A stretch of DNA of 63,781 nucleotides from Clostridiales bacterium (GCA_003538975.1 DPQQ01000005.1:69130-132910); one strand, 5' to 3'; shown: positions 24,489 to 33,655, counted from the first letter of the stretch. Notes: generated by a model from the sequence alone, not told the origin. Numbers and translations: made by a program.

Positions 24489-25343
24489 ATGGAATACACC
24501 TTTATAACGGGCGCGACCGGCGGAATAGGCAAGGCTTTTTGCCGCTATTACGCAAAAGAAGGATGTAACCTTTATATCACAGGGCGGTCGGAAGAAAAAC
24601 TTGCCGCGTTAAAAGAAGAGCTTCTTGATCTTAACGATTCGATTTCGGTTAAATATCTCCCGGCGGATCTTACGGACAGACAGAGCCGCGACAACCTTTT
24701 CGCTTATGCCGATAGTAATGAAATATCGGTAACCCGTCTCGTGAACGTTGCGGGAGCGGATATTCAGAAAGGCTTTTTAAGCTACACGGACGATAAGGTG
24801 ATTTTTCAGATTCGCGTAAACGTCGAAGCGACGATTTCATTAACCCATATGTTTTTGGAAAGGTTAGATTTCGGCGAGACAGGTAATATAAAAGCCAGCC
24901 GAAAAAATACCTATAATAAAACAAGCGGAAAGAAAAAGAACTTACCGGAAATAATAACCGTATCTTCGCTTTCGGGCGTTTCGCCCATGCCGTACTTTCA
25001 GCTTTACTCGGCGACGAAAGCTTGTCTTACGAACTTTTTCAAGTCGTTAAGAGTCGAACTCGAAGGCAAAGTAAACGTAACGACAGTTCTCCCGGGCGGA
25101 GTTTACACCCGTCCCGACATATGCGACGATATAAAAGGTCAGGGACTCTGGGGCAAACTTTCGGCAAAAACGCCCGACTTTGTGGTTAATAAATCCGTAA
25201 AAGGCGTTCGCAAAAACAAAAAACTCGTAATACCCGGATTCTGGAACAAATCTTTATACACTCTTATGAAATTCGTCCCGGAAAACGTTAAACTCAAATT
25301 TATAGCAAACCGCTGGAAAAAGCAGACAAAAGACGCGTTTTAA
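24489..25343 (+). CDS. Short-chain dehydrogenase/reductase with an internal insertion
   Basis: 284 residues. The Rossmann cofactor motif TGATGGIGKAF (8-18) and catalytic Tyr-x3-Lys (YSATKA) with the upstream Ser in VSSLSG identify a classical SDR that uses NAD(P)H; substrate unknown. Between LERL and EIITVSS there is an additional polar stretch of about 25 residues (DFGETGNIKASRKN...GKKKNLP) where relatives have a short turn. The DNA of this stretch contains a match to the dispersed ACAGGTA repeat. The ATG comes 2 nt after the TM1266 stop without its own ribosome site, so translation is likely coupled. thyA follows 21 nt downstream. Confidence 0.85.
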   Translation: MEYTFITGATGGIGKAFCRYYAKEGCNLYITGRSEEKLAALKEELLDLNDSISVKYLPADLTDRQSRDNLFAYADSNEISVTRLVNVAGADIQKGFLSYTDDKVIFQIRVNVEATISLTHMFLERLDFGETGNIKASRKNTYNKTSGKKKNLPEIITVSSLSGVSPMPYFQLYSATKACLTNFFKSLRVELEGKVNVTTVLPGGVYTRPDICDDIKGQGLWGKLSAKTPDFVVNKSVKGVRKNKKLVIPGFWNKSLYTLMKFVPENVKLKFIANRWKKQTKDAF

Positions 25344-25364
25344 CAAAACGCATAAGGAGCACAA

Positions 25365-26195
25365 ATGAGCATAGCCGACGATATATTCATTTCAACCTGC
25401 AGGGAAATTCTGGATCACGGGACGTGGGACACAAACTCAAAGGTCCGCCCCCATTGGGAAGACGGAACGCCCGCGCACACGATTAAAAAATTCTGCATAG
25501 TCAACAGGTACGATTTATCGAAAGAATTCCCGATAATTACTCTCCGCCGCACGGCTTTCAAATCCGCCGTAGACGAAATTTTATGGATCTGGCAAAAAAA
25601 ATCCAACAACGTGCACGACCTTAACAGCCACATATGGGACAGTTGGGCGGACGAAACCGGTTCCATCGGCAAAGCGTACGGCTATCAACTCGGAGTAAAA
25701 CACGTTTATCCCGAAGGCGAATTCGATCAGGTCGACAGAGTTTTATACGACCTTAAAAACAATCCCGCTTCGAGAAGAATAATGACGAATATTTACGTCC
25801 ATCAGGATCTTCACGAAATGAACCTTTACCCCTGCGCTTACTCGATGACCTTCAACGTAACGGGCGACACTTTGAACGGGATACTTAACCAAAGAAGCAA
25901 CGACGTTCTGACCGCAAACAACTGGAACGTAGTCCAGTACGCAGTTTTAATGCATATGTTCGCACAGGTTTCCGGCTTGAAAGTCGGCGAACTCGTCCAC
26001 GTCATAGCGGACGCGCACATTTACGACAGACATATTCCTTTAGTCGAAAAGATACTCAAAAACCCGAAGTATCCCGCTCCCAAATTCCGGATCAACCCCG
26101 AGATAAAGAACTTTTACGACTTTACCGTAGACGACTTTAAGCTCGAAGGATACGAATTCACCAAACTCGAAGAAAAAATAGAGGTTGCCATATGA
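25365..26195 (+). CDS. thyA: Thymidylate synthase
   Basis: 276 residues. Converts dUMP and methylene-THF to dTMP and dihydrofolate. The nucleophilic Cys is in LYPCAYSMTF, with the phosphate-binding RRIM and RSND motifs and DAHIYDRH near the C-terminus; the C-terminus ends in valine-alanine-isoleucine as in many ThyA. The sequence around the Cys and RSNDVLTANNWNVVQYA belongs to the subgroup common in Bacillota. Ribosome site AAGGAGC. Its last four bases are the start of folA, which recycles the dihydrofolate it makes. Confidence 0.96.
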   Translation: MSIADDIFISTCREILDHGTWDTNSKVRPHWEDGTPAHTIKKFCIVNRYDLSKEFPIITLRRTAFKSAVDEILWIWQKKSNNVHDLNSHIWDSWADETGSIGKAYGYQLGVKHVYPEGEFDQVDRVLYDLKNNPASRRIMTNIYVHQDLHEMNLYPCAYSMTFNVTGDTLNGILNQRSNDVLTANNWNVVQYAVLMHMFAQVSGLKVGELVHVIADAHIYDRHIPLVEKILKNPKYPAPKFRINPEIKNFYDFTVDDFKLEGYEFTKLEEKIEVAI

Positions 26196-26695
26196 TAAAA
26201 GCTATAGTTGCCGTAGACGAAAACTGGGGTATCGGCAAAAAGAACGGACTTTTGTTCTCTATCCCCGAAGATATGAAATTTTTCAGAACCACAACTTCCG
26301 GCAAAGTATGCTGTATGGGTTACAACACTCTTTTATCCTTTCCGGGATCGAAACCGCTTAAAAACAGAACCAATATCGTTCTCGCCCCCGACTCTGTAGA
26401 AAGAGACGATTGCGTTATCGTGCACAGCTTAAAAGAGCTTTCGGACAAACTTAACGAATATGACGGCGAAGACGTATTCGTAATCGGCGGCGCGATGTTT
26501 TATAAGACCATGCTCCCCTATTGCGGAGAAGTTTACGTTACAAAAGTAGACGCCGACGGCGAAGCTGAAGTTTTTTACGAGAACCTCGATAAAAACGAAA
26601 ACTTTGAGTGCGTTTACGTTTCCGATCCCATTGAAACGAACGGTTACACGATAAGATTCACCACCTACAAAAACAACAACGTATTAAAATTTTAA
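26192..26695 (+). CDS. folA: Dihydrofolate reductase
   Basis: 167 residues. Reduces dihydrofolate to THF with NADPH. It starts IKAIVAVDENWGIGKKNGL, with the NADPH and folate loop around WGIG, an acidic substrate residue in PEDMKFF, and the cofactor motif VIGGAMFY. The ATGA overlap with thyA couples translation of the two sequential enzymes. A terminator follows at 26729. Last gene of the operon that starts at about 24193. Confidence 0.95.
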   Translation: MIKAIVAVDENWGIGKKNGLLFSIPEDMKFFRTTTSGKVCCMGYNTLLSFPGSKPLKNRTNIVLAPDSVERDDCVIVHSLKELSDKLNEYDGEDVFVIGGAMFYKTMLPYCGEVYVTKVDADGEAEVFYENLDKNENFECVYVSDPIETNGYTIRFTTYKNNNVLKF

Positions 26696-26728
26696 TCGGA
26701 TACTAAAACAAAATTACTTTAACATGAT

Positions 26729-26760
26729 AAAAGCGACGCCTTATACCGGCGTCGCTTTTT
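26729..26760 (+). terminator. Terminator of the thyA-folA operon
   Basis: AAAAGCGACGCC, loop TTATACC, GGCGTCGCTTTTT: an 8-bp GC-rich stem plus A-U extension and U tail. Confidence 0.88.
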
Positions 26761-26786
26761 ATATCTGTTTTTTTATTTACGGCATT

Positions 26787-26823
26787 AAAAAAGGATCGCA
26801 TGCTATGAGCCGCGACCCTTTTT
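26787..26823 (-). terminator. Terminator of the purine permease gene
   Basis: Minus strand AAAAAGGGTCGC pairs with GCGATCCTTTTTT around an ATAG-containing loop; it lies 24 nt after the permease stop and has U tails in both directions. Confidence 0.78.
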
Positions 26824-26846
26824 ATTTGATTTAAGTCTTTTAACTA

Positions 26847-28295
26847 TTAGGTCAAAAGGAAGGTAGCAAGGTAGATAACGCCGATAACCCAGGTGGAAAC
26901 TTTGATATCTTTAACTTTGCCGGTGCAAAGGTTAAGGAAGATGTATACGAGGATACCCATACCGATACCTTTGGAGATCGAGTAGCCGAGAAGCATTACG
27001 ATGAAGGTGAAGAAACCAACAACTGCTTCAATGGTGTTAGTCCAGTCGATCTTGGTAACAGCGGTTAACATAAGAACGCCTACCCACATAAGAGCCGCAG
27101 CCGTAGCGCATCTCGGAACGAGCTGAGCGATGGGGCTTAAGAACATTGCAAGGATGAAGCAGCAAGCGGTGGTAAGTGCGGTAAGACCGGATTTGCCGCC
27201 TGCGGCAACGCCCGAGGTCGATTCAACGAAAGTGGTAACGGTCGAAGTACCGCCGATAGCGCCTACGCAGGTAGCGATAGCGTCGGCAAGCATACATCTG
27301 TTCATGTTAAGGGGAACGCCGTTTTCGTCGAGAAGGTCGCCCTTGGAGCATGCGCCGTATAAGGTTCCGATAGTATCGAACATATCGATCATGCAGAGCG
27401 AAAGAGCGGTGGTTACGATAAGAAGAATAAGACCGCCGGTCGTTCCGGTGTAGCCCGAGAAGTTGAAGCCTTCGGTAAATACCTTACCTACAGCCTGATT
27501 GCCCCAGTCTTTGAATGCAAGGAACGGGTTAGCTAAGGAAATGTCTGCGAAGATAGCTTTGCAGGTTTCACTGCCCATAGCAACGCCGAGACCTAAAGCA
27601 ATATAGTAAAGAACGGTCGATCCGAGGATGCCCCAAAGGATGCTGCCTTTAACCTTTTTGTGTTCGAGAATAGCTACAAGCATAACGCCGAGTATAGCTA
27701 CTACTGCGGGAAGCATACCGCCTACTGTGCCGTTAGCATAGGTTACCATGTGGTTGCCTTTGCCGAGATTCAAAAGGTTGAACGATACGAAGGTTACGAG
27801 AGTGGAACCTTCGTCAACGATGATACCTGCCTGCTGCATACCGATGAAAGCGATGAATAAACCGATACCTACGCCGATAGCGTGTCTTACGGAAGCGGGA
27901 ATAGCTTCGAAGATCTGCTTTCTTAATCCGGTTACGGTAAGGATAACGAAGATAGCGCCGTCAAGAAGGGTGAACATCATGCAGTTAGCAAAGGTAAGTC
28001 CGGTACCGTTAAGTAAAAGAGTGTAAACGATGAATGCGTTTACGCCCATGCCGGGAGCCTGAGCCAAAGGCATTTTAGCAAGGAATGCCATTAAAAGCGT
28101 TCCGACGATTGCGCCGATAGCAGTCGCTATGTAAGCAGCGCCGTAGCTTGTTCCTACCCAAGGAGCGGAGAACATGCCCGCGTTAACCATAAGAATGTAA
28201 ACCATCGTCATGAAGGTTGTTACGCCTGCGATGATTTCAGTCTTTACGGTTGTTTTCGTTCCGTCGAAACCGAGGAATTTCAAAAACTTGTTCAT
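26847..28295 (-). CDS. NCS2-family purine permease (AzgA/PbuG type)
   Basis: 482 residues, about 12-14 membrane helices. TEIIAGVTTFMTMVYILMVNAGMFS near the start and STVTTFVESTSGVAAGGKSGLTAL about residue 335-358 are the conserved segments of the AzgA subgroup, which imports hypoxanthine, guanine or adenine by proton symport. The start at 28295 has ATGGAGGT; the in-frame Met codons further up have none. Monocistronic. I looked for a purine riboswitch upstream on the minus strand and did not find one. Confidence 0.92.
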   Translation of the reverse strand: MNKFLKFLGFDGTKTTVKTEIIAGVTTFMTMVYILMVNAGMFSAPWVGTSYGAAYIATAIGAIVGTLLMAFLAKMPLAQAPGMGVNAFIVYTLLLNGTGLTFANCMMFTLLDGAIFVILTVTGLRKQIFEAIPASVRHAIGVGIGLFIAFIGMQQAGIIVDEGSTLVTFVSFNLLNLGKGNHMVTYANGTVGGMLPAVVAILGVMLVAILEHKKVKGSILWGILGSTVLYYIALGLGVAMGSETCKAIFADISLANPFLAFKDWGNQAVGKVFTEGFNFSGYTGTTGGLILLIVTTALSLCMIDMFDTIGTLYGACSKGDLLDENGVPLNMNRCMLADAIATCVGAIGGTSTVTTFVESTSGVAAGGKSGLTALTTACCFILAMFLSPIAQLVPRCATAAALMWVGVLMLTAVTKIDWTNTIEAVVGFFTFIVMLLGYSISKGIGMGILVYIFLNLCTGKVKDIKVSTWVIGVIYLATFLLT

Positions 28296-28798
28296 AAAGA
28301 ACCTCCATAAAAAAGATACTTTCATTTTACCACCGTAAAGCCTATATGACAAATTTTTTTTCGAAAAACTTTTTGTAAAAAAATACTTTTGGCGTTTTTG
28401 TCCAAGTCATTTGTGCAATTTGTACATATAATTTAAGTTTATTTTATATATTTTAGCTACACATTTTTGCGCAGTGTTACTTTTTTATCATAAAGCGACA
28501 AAATCTCACCGTTTTCGCAATCTATCCCGATAAAATTTTGCCGCTGAAATTTTTCGGCTTTTATGCAGTATTGCGGAGCGGAAGCAAATTTTACCGCCAT
28601 TGGCTACTTACCCTTTTATTTATCCGCTCTTTTTATTTTACCCGTCCGCTTTTAACTTAATTTTATAAAATAATATTTTCTTTTAAATAGGTTTATTCTT
28701 ATATTATCTATATACTGATATAATATTACAGCATTCCGGCGGCTTTACGGAAAAAAGAGCCGGTTATTTTAAAACAGCTATTGTTCGGCATCTCAGTC
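28296..28798. other. Long AT-rich intergenic region
   Basis: About 500 nt between the divergent permease and spoVB genes, before the repeat pair at 28799-28889. No frame with coding character was seen. It must hold the permease promoter on the minus strand. No riboswitch motif was recognised. Confidence 0.4.
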
Positions 28799-28889
28799 TT
28801 GTTTCGGTACGATTTCAAAGATACAGGTATTTTTTACTCTCCCCCTGCTTAATTTTACGTTTTGGTTATGTTTCGGCAATACAGGTATA
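28799..28889 (+). repeat. Two tandem copies of the ACAGGTAT-family repeat
   Basis: Copy one (28799-28830) ends GATTTCAAAGATACAGGTAT; copy two (28850-28889) ends TTTCGGCAATACAGGTATA. Copy two matches 13206-13245 over 40 nt with about four differences. After copy two the DNA continues into TTTACC and GCCAAAAAC, giving nested GGTA/TACC and TTTCGGC/GCCAAAA pairing like the palindrome at 2606-2667. Confidence 0.72.
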
Positions 28890-29013
28890 TAAAAAATTTA
28901 CCGCGATAAGCCAAAAACAGTCGGATTATATCGCCCCGTTATATACGCCGGACCGAGAACGATTTTATAAATTAACCTTCATAAAACACGTCCTTTTATA
29001 ATAATATTAAACT

Positions 29014-30591
29014 ATGGACGGACTATTCAAGACGACGGCGGTTGTAACTGTGTTTTCGCTCGCCGAAAAATTTTTAGGTTTTTTATATCGCATCTATCTT
29101 TCCCGCACGATCGGAAGCGAAGGTCTGGGGTTATACCAGATAGCCCTATCGGTATTCGCTCTTTTAATGACTCTTTCTTGCTCCGGAATACCGGCTACCG
29201 TATCGCGACTTATCACAAAATATCGTTCGGAAGGCAAAAAAAATCGCATAGACGGGGTTTCGACTGCGGGATTTTTAAGTTCGATCGTATTCACCGTTCC
29301 CGTAACGATAACGGTCCTGCTCTTCCCGTCGCTTTTCGGTTTTTTGTTTGCGGACGAAAGGTGCCTGCCGCTTTTCAGACTTATTATACCCGTACTCGCG
29401 CTCAACTCGCTTTATTCTGTCTTGAGGGGGATTTTTTGGGGCAATAACGATTTCTTGCCGTACAGCGTTATAGAACTTATCGAAGAAGCGGTTATGATCG
29501 CCGTCGGCGTTGCGCTTATATTTACGGCTTCGGATCCTTTTACGGGAGCAAAGTACGCCATAATCGCGGTCGGCGCGTCTTACATTGTTTCATTTTCTTT
29601 GGGAACGGCGTTTTACGTTTACCGCAAAGGCAAAATAAAAAGTCCCAGACGGGAATTGAAACCGCTTTTTAAGAGCAGTCTCCCGGTAACCGCCGTAAGA
29701 AGCGCGGGCAGTCTCGTGTCTTCGATCGTTTCCGTCGTATTCCCTTTACGACTCATCGCCGCGGGATTCGGAAAAGCGGAAGCGACCGCCGCGTACGGAG
29801 CGTTTTTCGGAATGGCTATGCCTCTTCTTTCCGCGCCGATGTCGATAATAGGTCCGTTTACGATCGTGCTTATCCCGAAAATCGCCGAAAGTTTTTATAA
29901 AAAAGACGAAGCCGCGCTGAAGAGCGATATAGAAAAGGCTCTGAACGTAACTGTGTTTTTATCGTCGCTGTGCGTACCCGTTTTTTTATGCTTCGGCGAA
30001 GAAATCGGATTGTTGATTTTCGGCTCGCAAGGTGGAGGATTATTTACTTCGCGAGCGGCGATTCTCACGGTGCTTCTGTGCGTTAACGGCTTAACCACGA
30101 GCATGCTTAACTCGGTAGGCGAAGAACTTTCAACCTTTTTTTCTTTTGTGACAAGCACCGTTCTGATGCTCGTATCTATCTGGTTTTTACCTGCGGTTAT
30201 GGGCGCAAATTCGCTTGTTTTGTGCTACGTTCTCGTATTCGGAACAAATACTGCGATCAATCTGTTTTTAATCAGAAAAAAAACCGGCGTGAAGCTTAAA
30301 TTCGGCGGGTTCGCTTTTTACTCGCTTATCTTTCTGATACCGACTTCCGCACTCGGTTTTTTACTCAAATCTCTTCTTATGAAGTATCTCGGCGGTATTT
30401 TGACGGCAGTATTATGCTCTTGTCTTCTGGTAATATTCGACGGACTGTTCTTTATCGTATTCGGTCTTGTGAATATAAAAGAGTTTTTTAGCGTAATCAA
30501 AAACAAATTGTCTGAGCGTAAAATAAAAAACAAACGAAACGGCAACGCAAAAATAAGATCAACTAGTGAAAACCGTTACGCCGAACATTAA
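29014..30591 (+). CDS. spoVB: SpoVB-type polysaccharide flippase (MOP/MATE superfamily)
   Basis: 525 residues, about 14 membrane helices. The N-terminus TVFSLAEKFLGFLYRIYLSRTIGSEGLGLYQIA is typical of SpoVB and of related MurJ/Wzx flippases. SpoVB is needed for spore cortex formation and moves a lipid-linked peptidoglycan precursor across the membrane. The C-terminal 30 residues are strongly basic and polar. No Shine-Dalgarno sequence is visible: the ATG follows TATAATAATATTAAACT, which contains a TATAAT only 11 nt upstream, so the mRNA may have almost no leader. Monocistronic, between a long intergenic region and the convergent M20 gene. Confidence 0.88.
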   Translation: MDGLFKTTAVVTVFSLAEKFLGFLYRIYLSRTIGSEGLGLYQIALSVFALLMTLSCSGIPATVSRLITKYRSEGKKNRIDGVSTAGFLSSIVFTVPVTITVLLFPSLFGFLFADERCLPLFRLIIPVLALNSLYSVLRGIFWGNNDFLPYSVIELIEEAVMIAVGVALIFTASDPFTGAKYAIIAVGASYIVSFSLGTAFYVYRKGKIKSPRRELKPLFKSSLPVTAVRSAGSLVSSIVSVVFPLRLIAAGFGKAEATAAYGAFFGMAMPLLSAPMSIIGPFTIVLIPKIAESFYKKDEAALKSDIEKALNVTVFLSSLCVPVFLCFGEEIGLLIFGSQGGGLFTSRAAILTVLLCVNGLTTSMLNSVGEELSTFFSFVTSTVLMLVSIWFLPAVMGANSLVLCYVLVFGTNTAINLFLIRKKTGVKLKFGGFAFYSLIFLIPTSALGFLLKSLLMKYLGGILTAVLCSCLLVIFDGLFFIVFGLVNIKEFFSVIKNKLSERKIKNKRNGNAKIRSTSENRYAEH

Positions 30592-30767
30592 AATTTTTAT
30601 CTTAACGAAAATTCATTATATCGAAAAGAACGACGGATTTTACTCCGCCGCTCTTTTCAAAAGGAAAGTGAAAATATAATATCCATAAAGAACCGGATAT
30701 TTTTACCTGTATTTTTATTTAACTTATTTGCTCGCTACGGACGATTTATCCTTAGTTAAAACCGGAT

Positions 30768-32216
30768 TCAGCAGGACTTAATAAGTCGTATATAAAATTC
30801 GACCGACTTTTTAACCGTTTCGATTTTTATTCTTTCGTTATTGCCGTGTATGGTTGAACGCTCTTCTTTACTTAATTCCACAGCGGAAAATCTGTAAATT
30901 TTATCGGTTATGCGCTGGTACCTGCGACTGTCTGAACCCTGAACCATAAGATAGGGTGCGACGACAGTTCCTTTCCATGTGGAAGCGACTGCCGAGGCGA
31001 CTTTTTTATATCCGTCGCAATCTATGTCAGAAATGATTGTCGGTTCCATGCCGTTACCGTCAACCGCAACTTTCACGGTCTCGTCTCCGATTACTTTATT
31101 AAGATATCCGATAGCAGATTGTATGCTGTCTTCGGGGTTGAGCCTTATGTTCGAAAGCATCTTCGCTTCGGTCGGAATGACGTTGAACGCGTCGCTGCCC
31201 TTCATCTGCGTAAACGCTACCGTAGTTCGGACGAGAGCGTTGAGTTCGCCGCCTGACTTTACGCAAAGTTTATCGAGAACTCCTTTAAAAAGCCATAAGT
31301 TGGCGAAAATCATTCTGTAAGTAAAGGTCGAACGTCTGCCGAGCGTATCGAACATTTCGGCAACGGGTTTTGTAAGATGGAACCCGAAAGAATGTTTTTC
31401 AACGTTTGCACACGCCTTTGAGAGCGTTCCTATCGGCGTATGCGGCTTGGGCGCAGAAGCGTGTCCGCCCGCCGACTTTGCCGTATAAGTAACGTTTATC
31501 ATGCCCTTTTCGGCTATGCCGATAAGACCGCATTTTTCTTTAACTCCCGGGAAAACGCCTTCTACAACCGCGCCGCCTTCGTCTATTACGAGAGAGGGAC
31601 ATATGCCGGACTTTTCAAAATAATCAACTATATTTCCGGCGCCGAGACCTGCTACTTCTTCCCCGCCGGAAAACGCCATATAAATATCCTTTTCGGGAAC
31701 GAATCCCGTTTTCATCAGTTCGTTCGCGGCGGTTAAGGTTGCGTTGAAAGTAACCTTCGTATCGATCGCGCCCCTGCCCCAAAGGTAGCCGTCTTTTATT
31801 ACCCCGTCAAACGGCGGTTCTTCCCACGCGGACTCGTCGACCGGTACCACGTCGTAGTGCGCCATAAGAACGGACGGATCGCCTTCGTTTCTTCCCTTCC
31901 ATTTAAATAAAAGCGCCCTGCCGTCGAATCTTTTAAACTCGCAGATCTTAAAAACTTCGGGATAGAGCTTCGGGAGTTCGTTTACAAGCTTTTCAAACTC
32001 TTCGTTGTCTTCCTTTTCGGGATCAACGTTGGAAACCGTTCTGAAAGTAATAAGTTTTTGTAAGTTTTCAACCGACCTGTCGCGGTCAAACTCTACCGTA
32101 TCGTCGGAAACTTTTATATTGTTTTTCGGTTTGAACATAGCGGCTCTTATCAGTACCGCCGACAAAAGAACAAGGATAATTCCTAAAATTCCGCAAAGTA
32201 TGTACACAAAAACCAT
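30768..32216 (-). CDS. M20-family metallopeptidase (carboxypeptidase S-like)
   Basis: 482 residues. One membrane helix at about 2-22 anchors it, leaving the catalytic part outside or at the membrane. Metal-binding motifs are clear: LMAHYDVVPVD, WGRGAIDTK, SGGEEVAGLGA (catalytic and zinc-binding Glu) and the final His in TIHGNNERI; a dimerisation domain lies in the middle (KGMINVTYTAKSAGGHAS). The long form with YDVVPV and the N-terminal helix resembles carboxypeptidase S and PM20D1 relatives that cleave or form N-acyl amino acids and dipeptides. Ribosome site AAAGGAGGG. Confidence 0.9.
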   Translation of the reverse strand: MVFVYILCGILGIILVLLSAVLIRAAMFKPKNNIKVSDDTVEFDRDRSVENLQKLITFRTVSNVDPEKEDNEEFEKLVNELPKLYPEVFKICEFKRFDGRALLFKWKGRNEGDPSVLMAHYDVVPVDESAWEEPPFDGVIKDGYLWGRGAIDTKVTFNATLTAANELMKTGFVPEKDIYMAFSGGEEVAGLGAGNIVDYFEKSGICPSLVIDEGGAVVEGVFPGVKEKCGLIGIAEKGMINVTYTAKSAGGHASAPKPHTPIGTLSKACANVEKHSFGFHLTKPVAEMFDTLGRRSTFTYRMIFANLWLFKGVLDKLCVKSGGELNALVRTTVAFTQMKGSDAFNVIPTEAKMLSNIRLNPEDSIQSAIGYLNKVIGDETVKVAVDGNGMEPTIISDIDCDGYKKVASAVASTWKGTVVAPYLMVQGSDSRRYQRITDKIYRFSAVELSKEERSTIHGNNERIKIETVKKSVEFYIRLIKSC

Positions 32217-32457
32217 TCAAAACCCTCCTTTAATTTGCCGCGCGCAAATTATTTACCCCTCGTTTTTTATTTCGATTTTAATTTTATTAAATAAACGATT
32301 ATTTTAATTATATACTAAACGTTACCACAAATCAAGACTTTTTTCGAATGTTTAAAATTTTTTTATAAAAAACCGGCAGTCTGTTTTGTTTTCATCGAAA
32401 GTTCTTGAAAAAATTTCTGCATATTATCGTGAAGTAATCTGTAAAACGCCGCAATAT

Positions 32458-32488
32458 AAAATGCGACGGAGTTTTCCGTCGCGTTTTA
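32458..32488. terminator. Intrinsic terminator between folT and the M20 gene
   Basis: GCGACGGA and TCCGTCGC form an 8-bp GC stem with a GTTT loop, flanked by AAAAT and GTTTTA. Downstream of folT (minus strand); an internal remnant of the spacer otherwise holds only AT-rich DNA from 32217 to 32457. Confidence 0.75.
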
Positions 32489-32549
32489 GTTTTATACATA
32501 ATATTTTTATTTGCAATTAAAGGTTTTTAACCTATTATTTATCGGATAA

Positions 32550-32575
32550 CGGTCATGGTTCGACGACACAGGTAT
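32550..32575 (+). repeat. ACAGGTAT-family repeat copy at the 3' end of folT
   Basis: CGGTCATGGTTCGACGACAC followed by AGGTAT. The block TCGACGACAC can pair with GTGTCGCCGA at 32614-32623 inside the folT 3' end, again giving a hairpin. Confidence 0.55.
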
Positions 32576-32593
32576 TAAAAATCGTTGCCGTTA

Positions 32594-33271
32594 CTAATCA
32601 TTATCGGTGTCGCCGACAGTCTTTTCAGACTCTTCACGCACGCCATTGAAGATCTTTATTTTAAGAATTTGCGGTAATACGACTATAAACAGAGCGTAAT
32701 TTACAAGACAATTAAATATCTGCCCCTTAAAAAACAATCTGTATGCGACGTAACCGAAGTAACCTACTTCTCCGCCGAAGGTATTTTTTACATAATCTAT
32801 AACCGCTTGCGAAAAGCCCATCTTATAGTTGTATAAATAAAACCCGGTACTGTTTATAAGCACCGTGCAGAGTACGAAAGTTATTACCGAGACAATCGCC
32901 GCCTTAACATAGTCGGATCCCTTGAACTTAAAGTTAAAACCATTAACTACTATCCCCGCTACAAATGCGGTAACGCCGGTAGCGAGTCCAACCCATGGCA
33001 TGTACATAAGCCCCCAGGAGTTAAACACATATCCCAAAAAGTCGCCGAGAAAGCACGAAACAAACCCGCAAAGCGAACCTAATACGGAACCTGTGACGGC
33101 GGATATAAATATGGTCAGCGAGAACTGTATGTCGGCAAATCTTATTTCGACGACGGTGTTAAAAACAACGTTTATCGCCGTAAATATACCTAAAAGCGCA
33201 AGCTTTTTAGCTTTGCCCGCATTTAAAAACGCGGACGAGAAGAATAAGTTTTTTACGTTAAAATTTTTCAT
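32594..33271 (-). CDS. folT: ECF transporter substrate-binding (S) component, folate type
   Basis: About 225 residues with five or six membrane helices. ALLGIFTAINVVFNTVVEIRFADIQFSLTIFISAVTGSVLGSLCGFVSCFLGDFLGY matches the FolT group of S components, which capture the vitamin and deliver it to the shared EcfAAT energising module (not in this window). The start is the ATG at 33271 directly after the riboswitch terminator; the longer open frame upstream runs through the riboswitch and is not coding. Control by the THF riboswitch at 33346-33440 makes folate, or a related pterin, the transported substrate with good confidence. Confidence 0.9.
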   Translation of the reverse strand: MKNFNVKNLFFSSAFLNAGKAKKLALLGIFTAINVVFNTVVEIRFADIQFSLTIFISAVTGSVLGSLCGFVSCFLGDFLGYVFNSWGLMYMPWVGLATGVTAFVAGIVVNGFNFKFKGSDYVKAAIVSVITFVLCTVLINSTGFYLYNYKMGFSQAVIDYVKNTFGGEVGYFGYVAYRLFFKGQIFNCLVNYALFIVVLPQILKIKIFNGVREESEKTVGDTDND

Positions 33272-33297
33272 AAAAAAAGCACCCTTTAAGAGTGCCC
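33272..33297 (-). terminator. Riboswitch expression-platform terminator
   Basis: On the minus strand GCACTC, loop TTAAA, GGGTGC, then T7 directly before the folT ATG: a compact intrinsic terminator whose formation would stop transcription before folT. Its 3' arm also contains the only AAGGG-like ribosome site. Confidence 0.85.
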
Positions 33298-33345
33298 GCA
33301 ATACATTACTTTTTTCATGCGAATTAAAAAATTTTTCGCAAAAAA

Positions 33346-33440
33346 AAGCACAGCGGACGCAAAAACACACCGCGGTTATCCCTTCGTTTACTGACAACGT
33401 CCCGTTCAGCAACACTTGACGCGTGTTTCCTACTCTTGGG
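33346..33440 (-). promoter_or_regulatory. Tetrahydrofolate (THF) riboswitch
   Basis: The minus strand has GAGTAGG at the 5' end, then CGCGTCAAGTGTTG, GAACGGGACGTTGTC, AACGAAGGGATAACCGCGGT and finally GCGTCCGC. Order and wording match the THF riboswitch class (GAGTAGRNNNNCGCGTTAAGTG..., GAANGGGANGTNGTC, CGAANG..., CCGCGGTG, TTGCATCCGC), including the long-distance pairing between the GGGACGTTGTC loop region and GCGTCC. Such riboswitches sense reduced folates and repress. A leader terminator sits between it and folT. Confidence 0.92.
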
Positions 33441-33444
33441 TACA

Positions 33445-33473
33445 AGTATATCCTAAGACATGAAAAAAAGCAA
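33445..33473 (-). promoter_or_regulatory. Promoter of the riboswitch-folT transcript
   Basis: Minus strand TTGCTT, 17 nt, TATACT; the predicted start is about 33438, at the 5' edge of the riboswitch. Confidence 0.68.
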
Positions 33474-33655
33474 TCGTTTTCAATAACATTTTTTTTGCCG
33501 TTGCGCTTTTATACTCACTTTTATTATAAATAAAAAAATCGCAAAAATATTTTTGGAGCCGACACATTTTCGCCTTTGCCATACGCCTTTACTTTTTTTA
33601 CAATCCGTTGTTTTTTTTCGCAAATATTTTTATAAAAATTAGGCATACTGAAAAT

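Noticed and set aside
28296..28500. Purine riboswitch before the AzgA-type permease
   Set aside because: The conserved junction sequences of the purine aptamer were not found on the minus strand.
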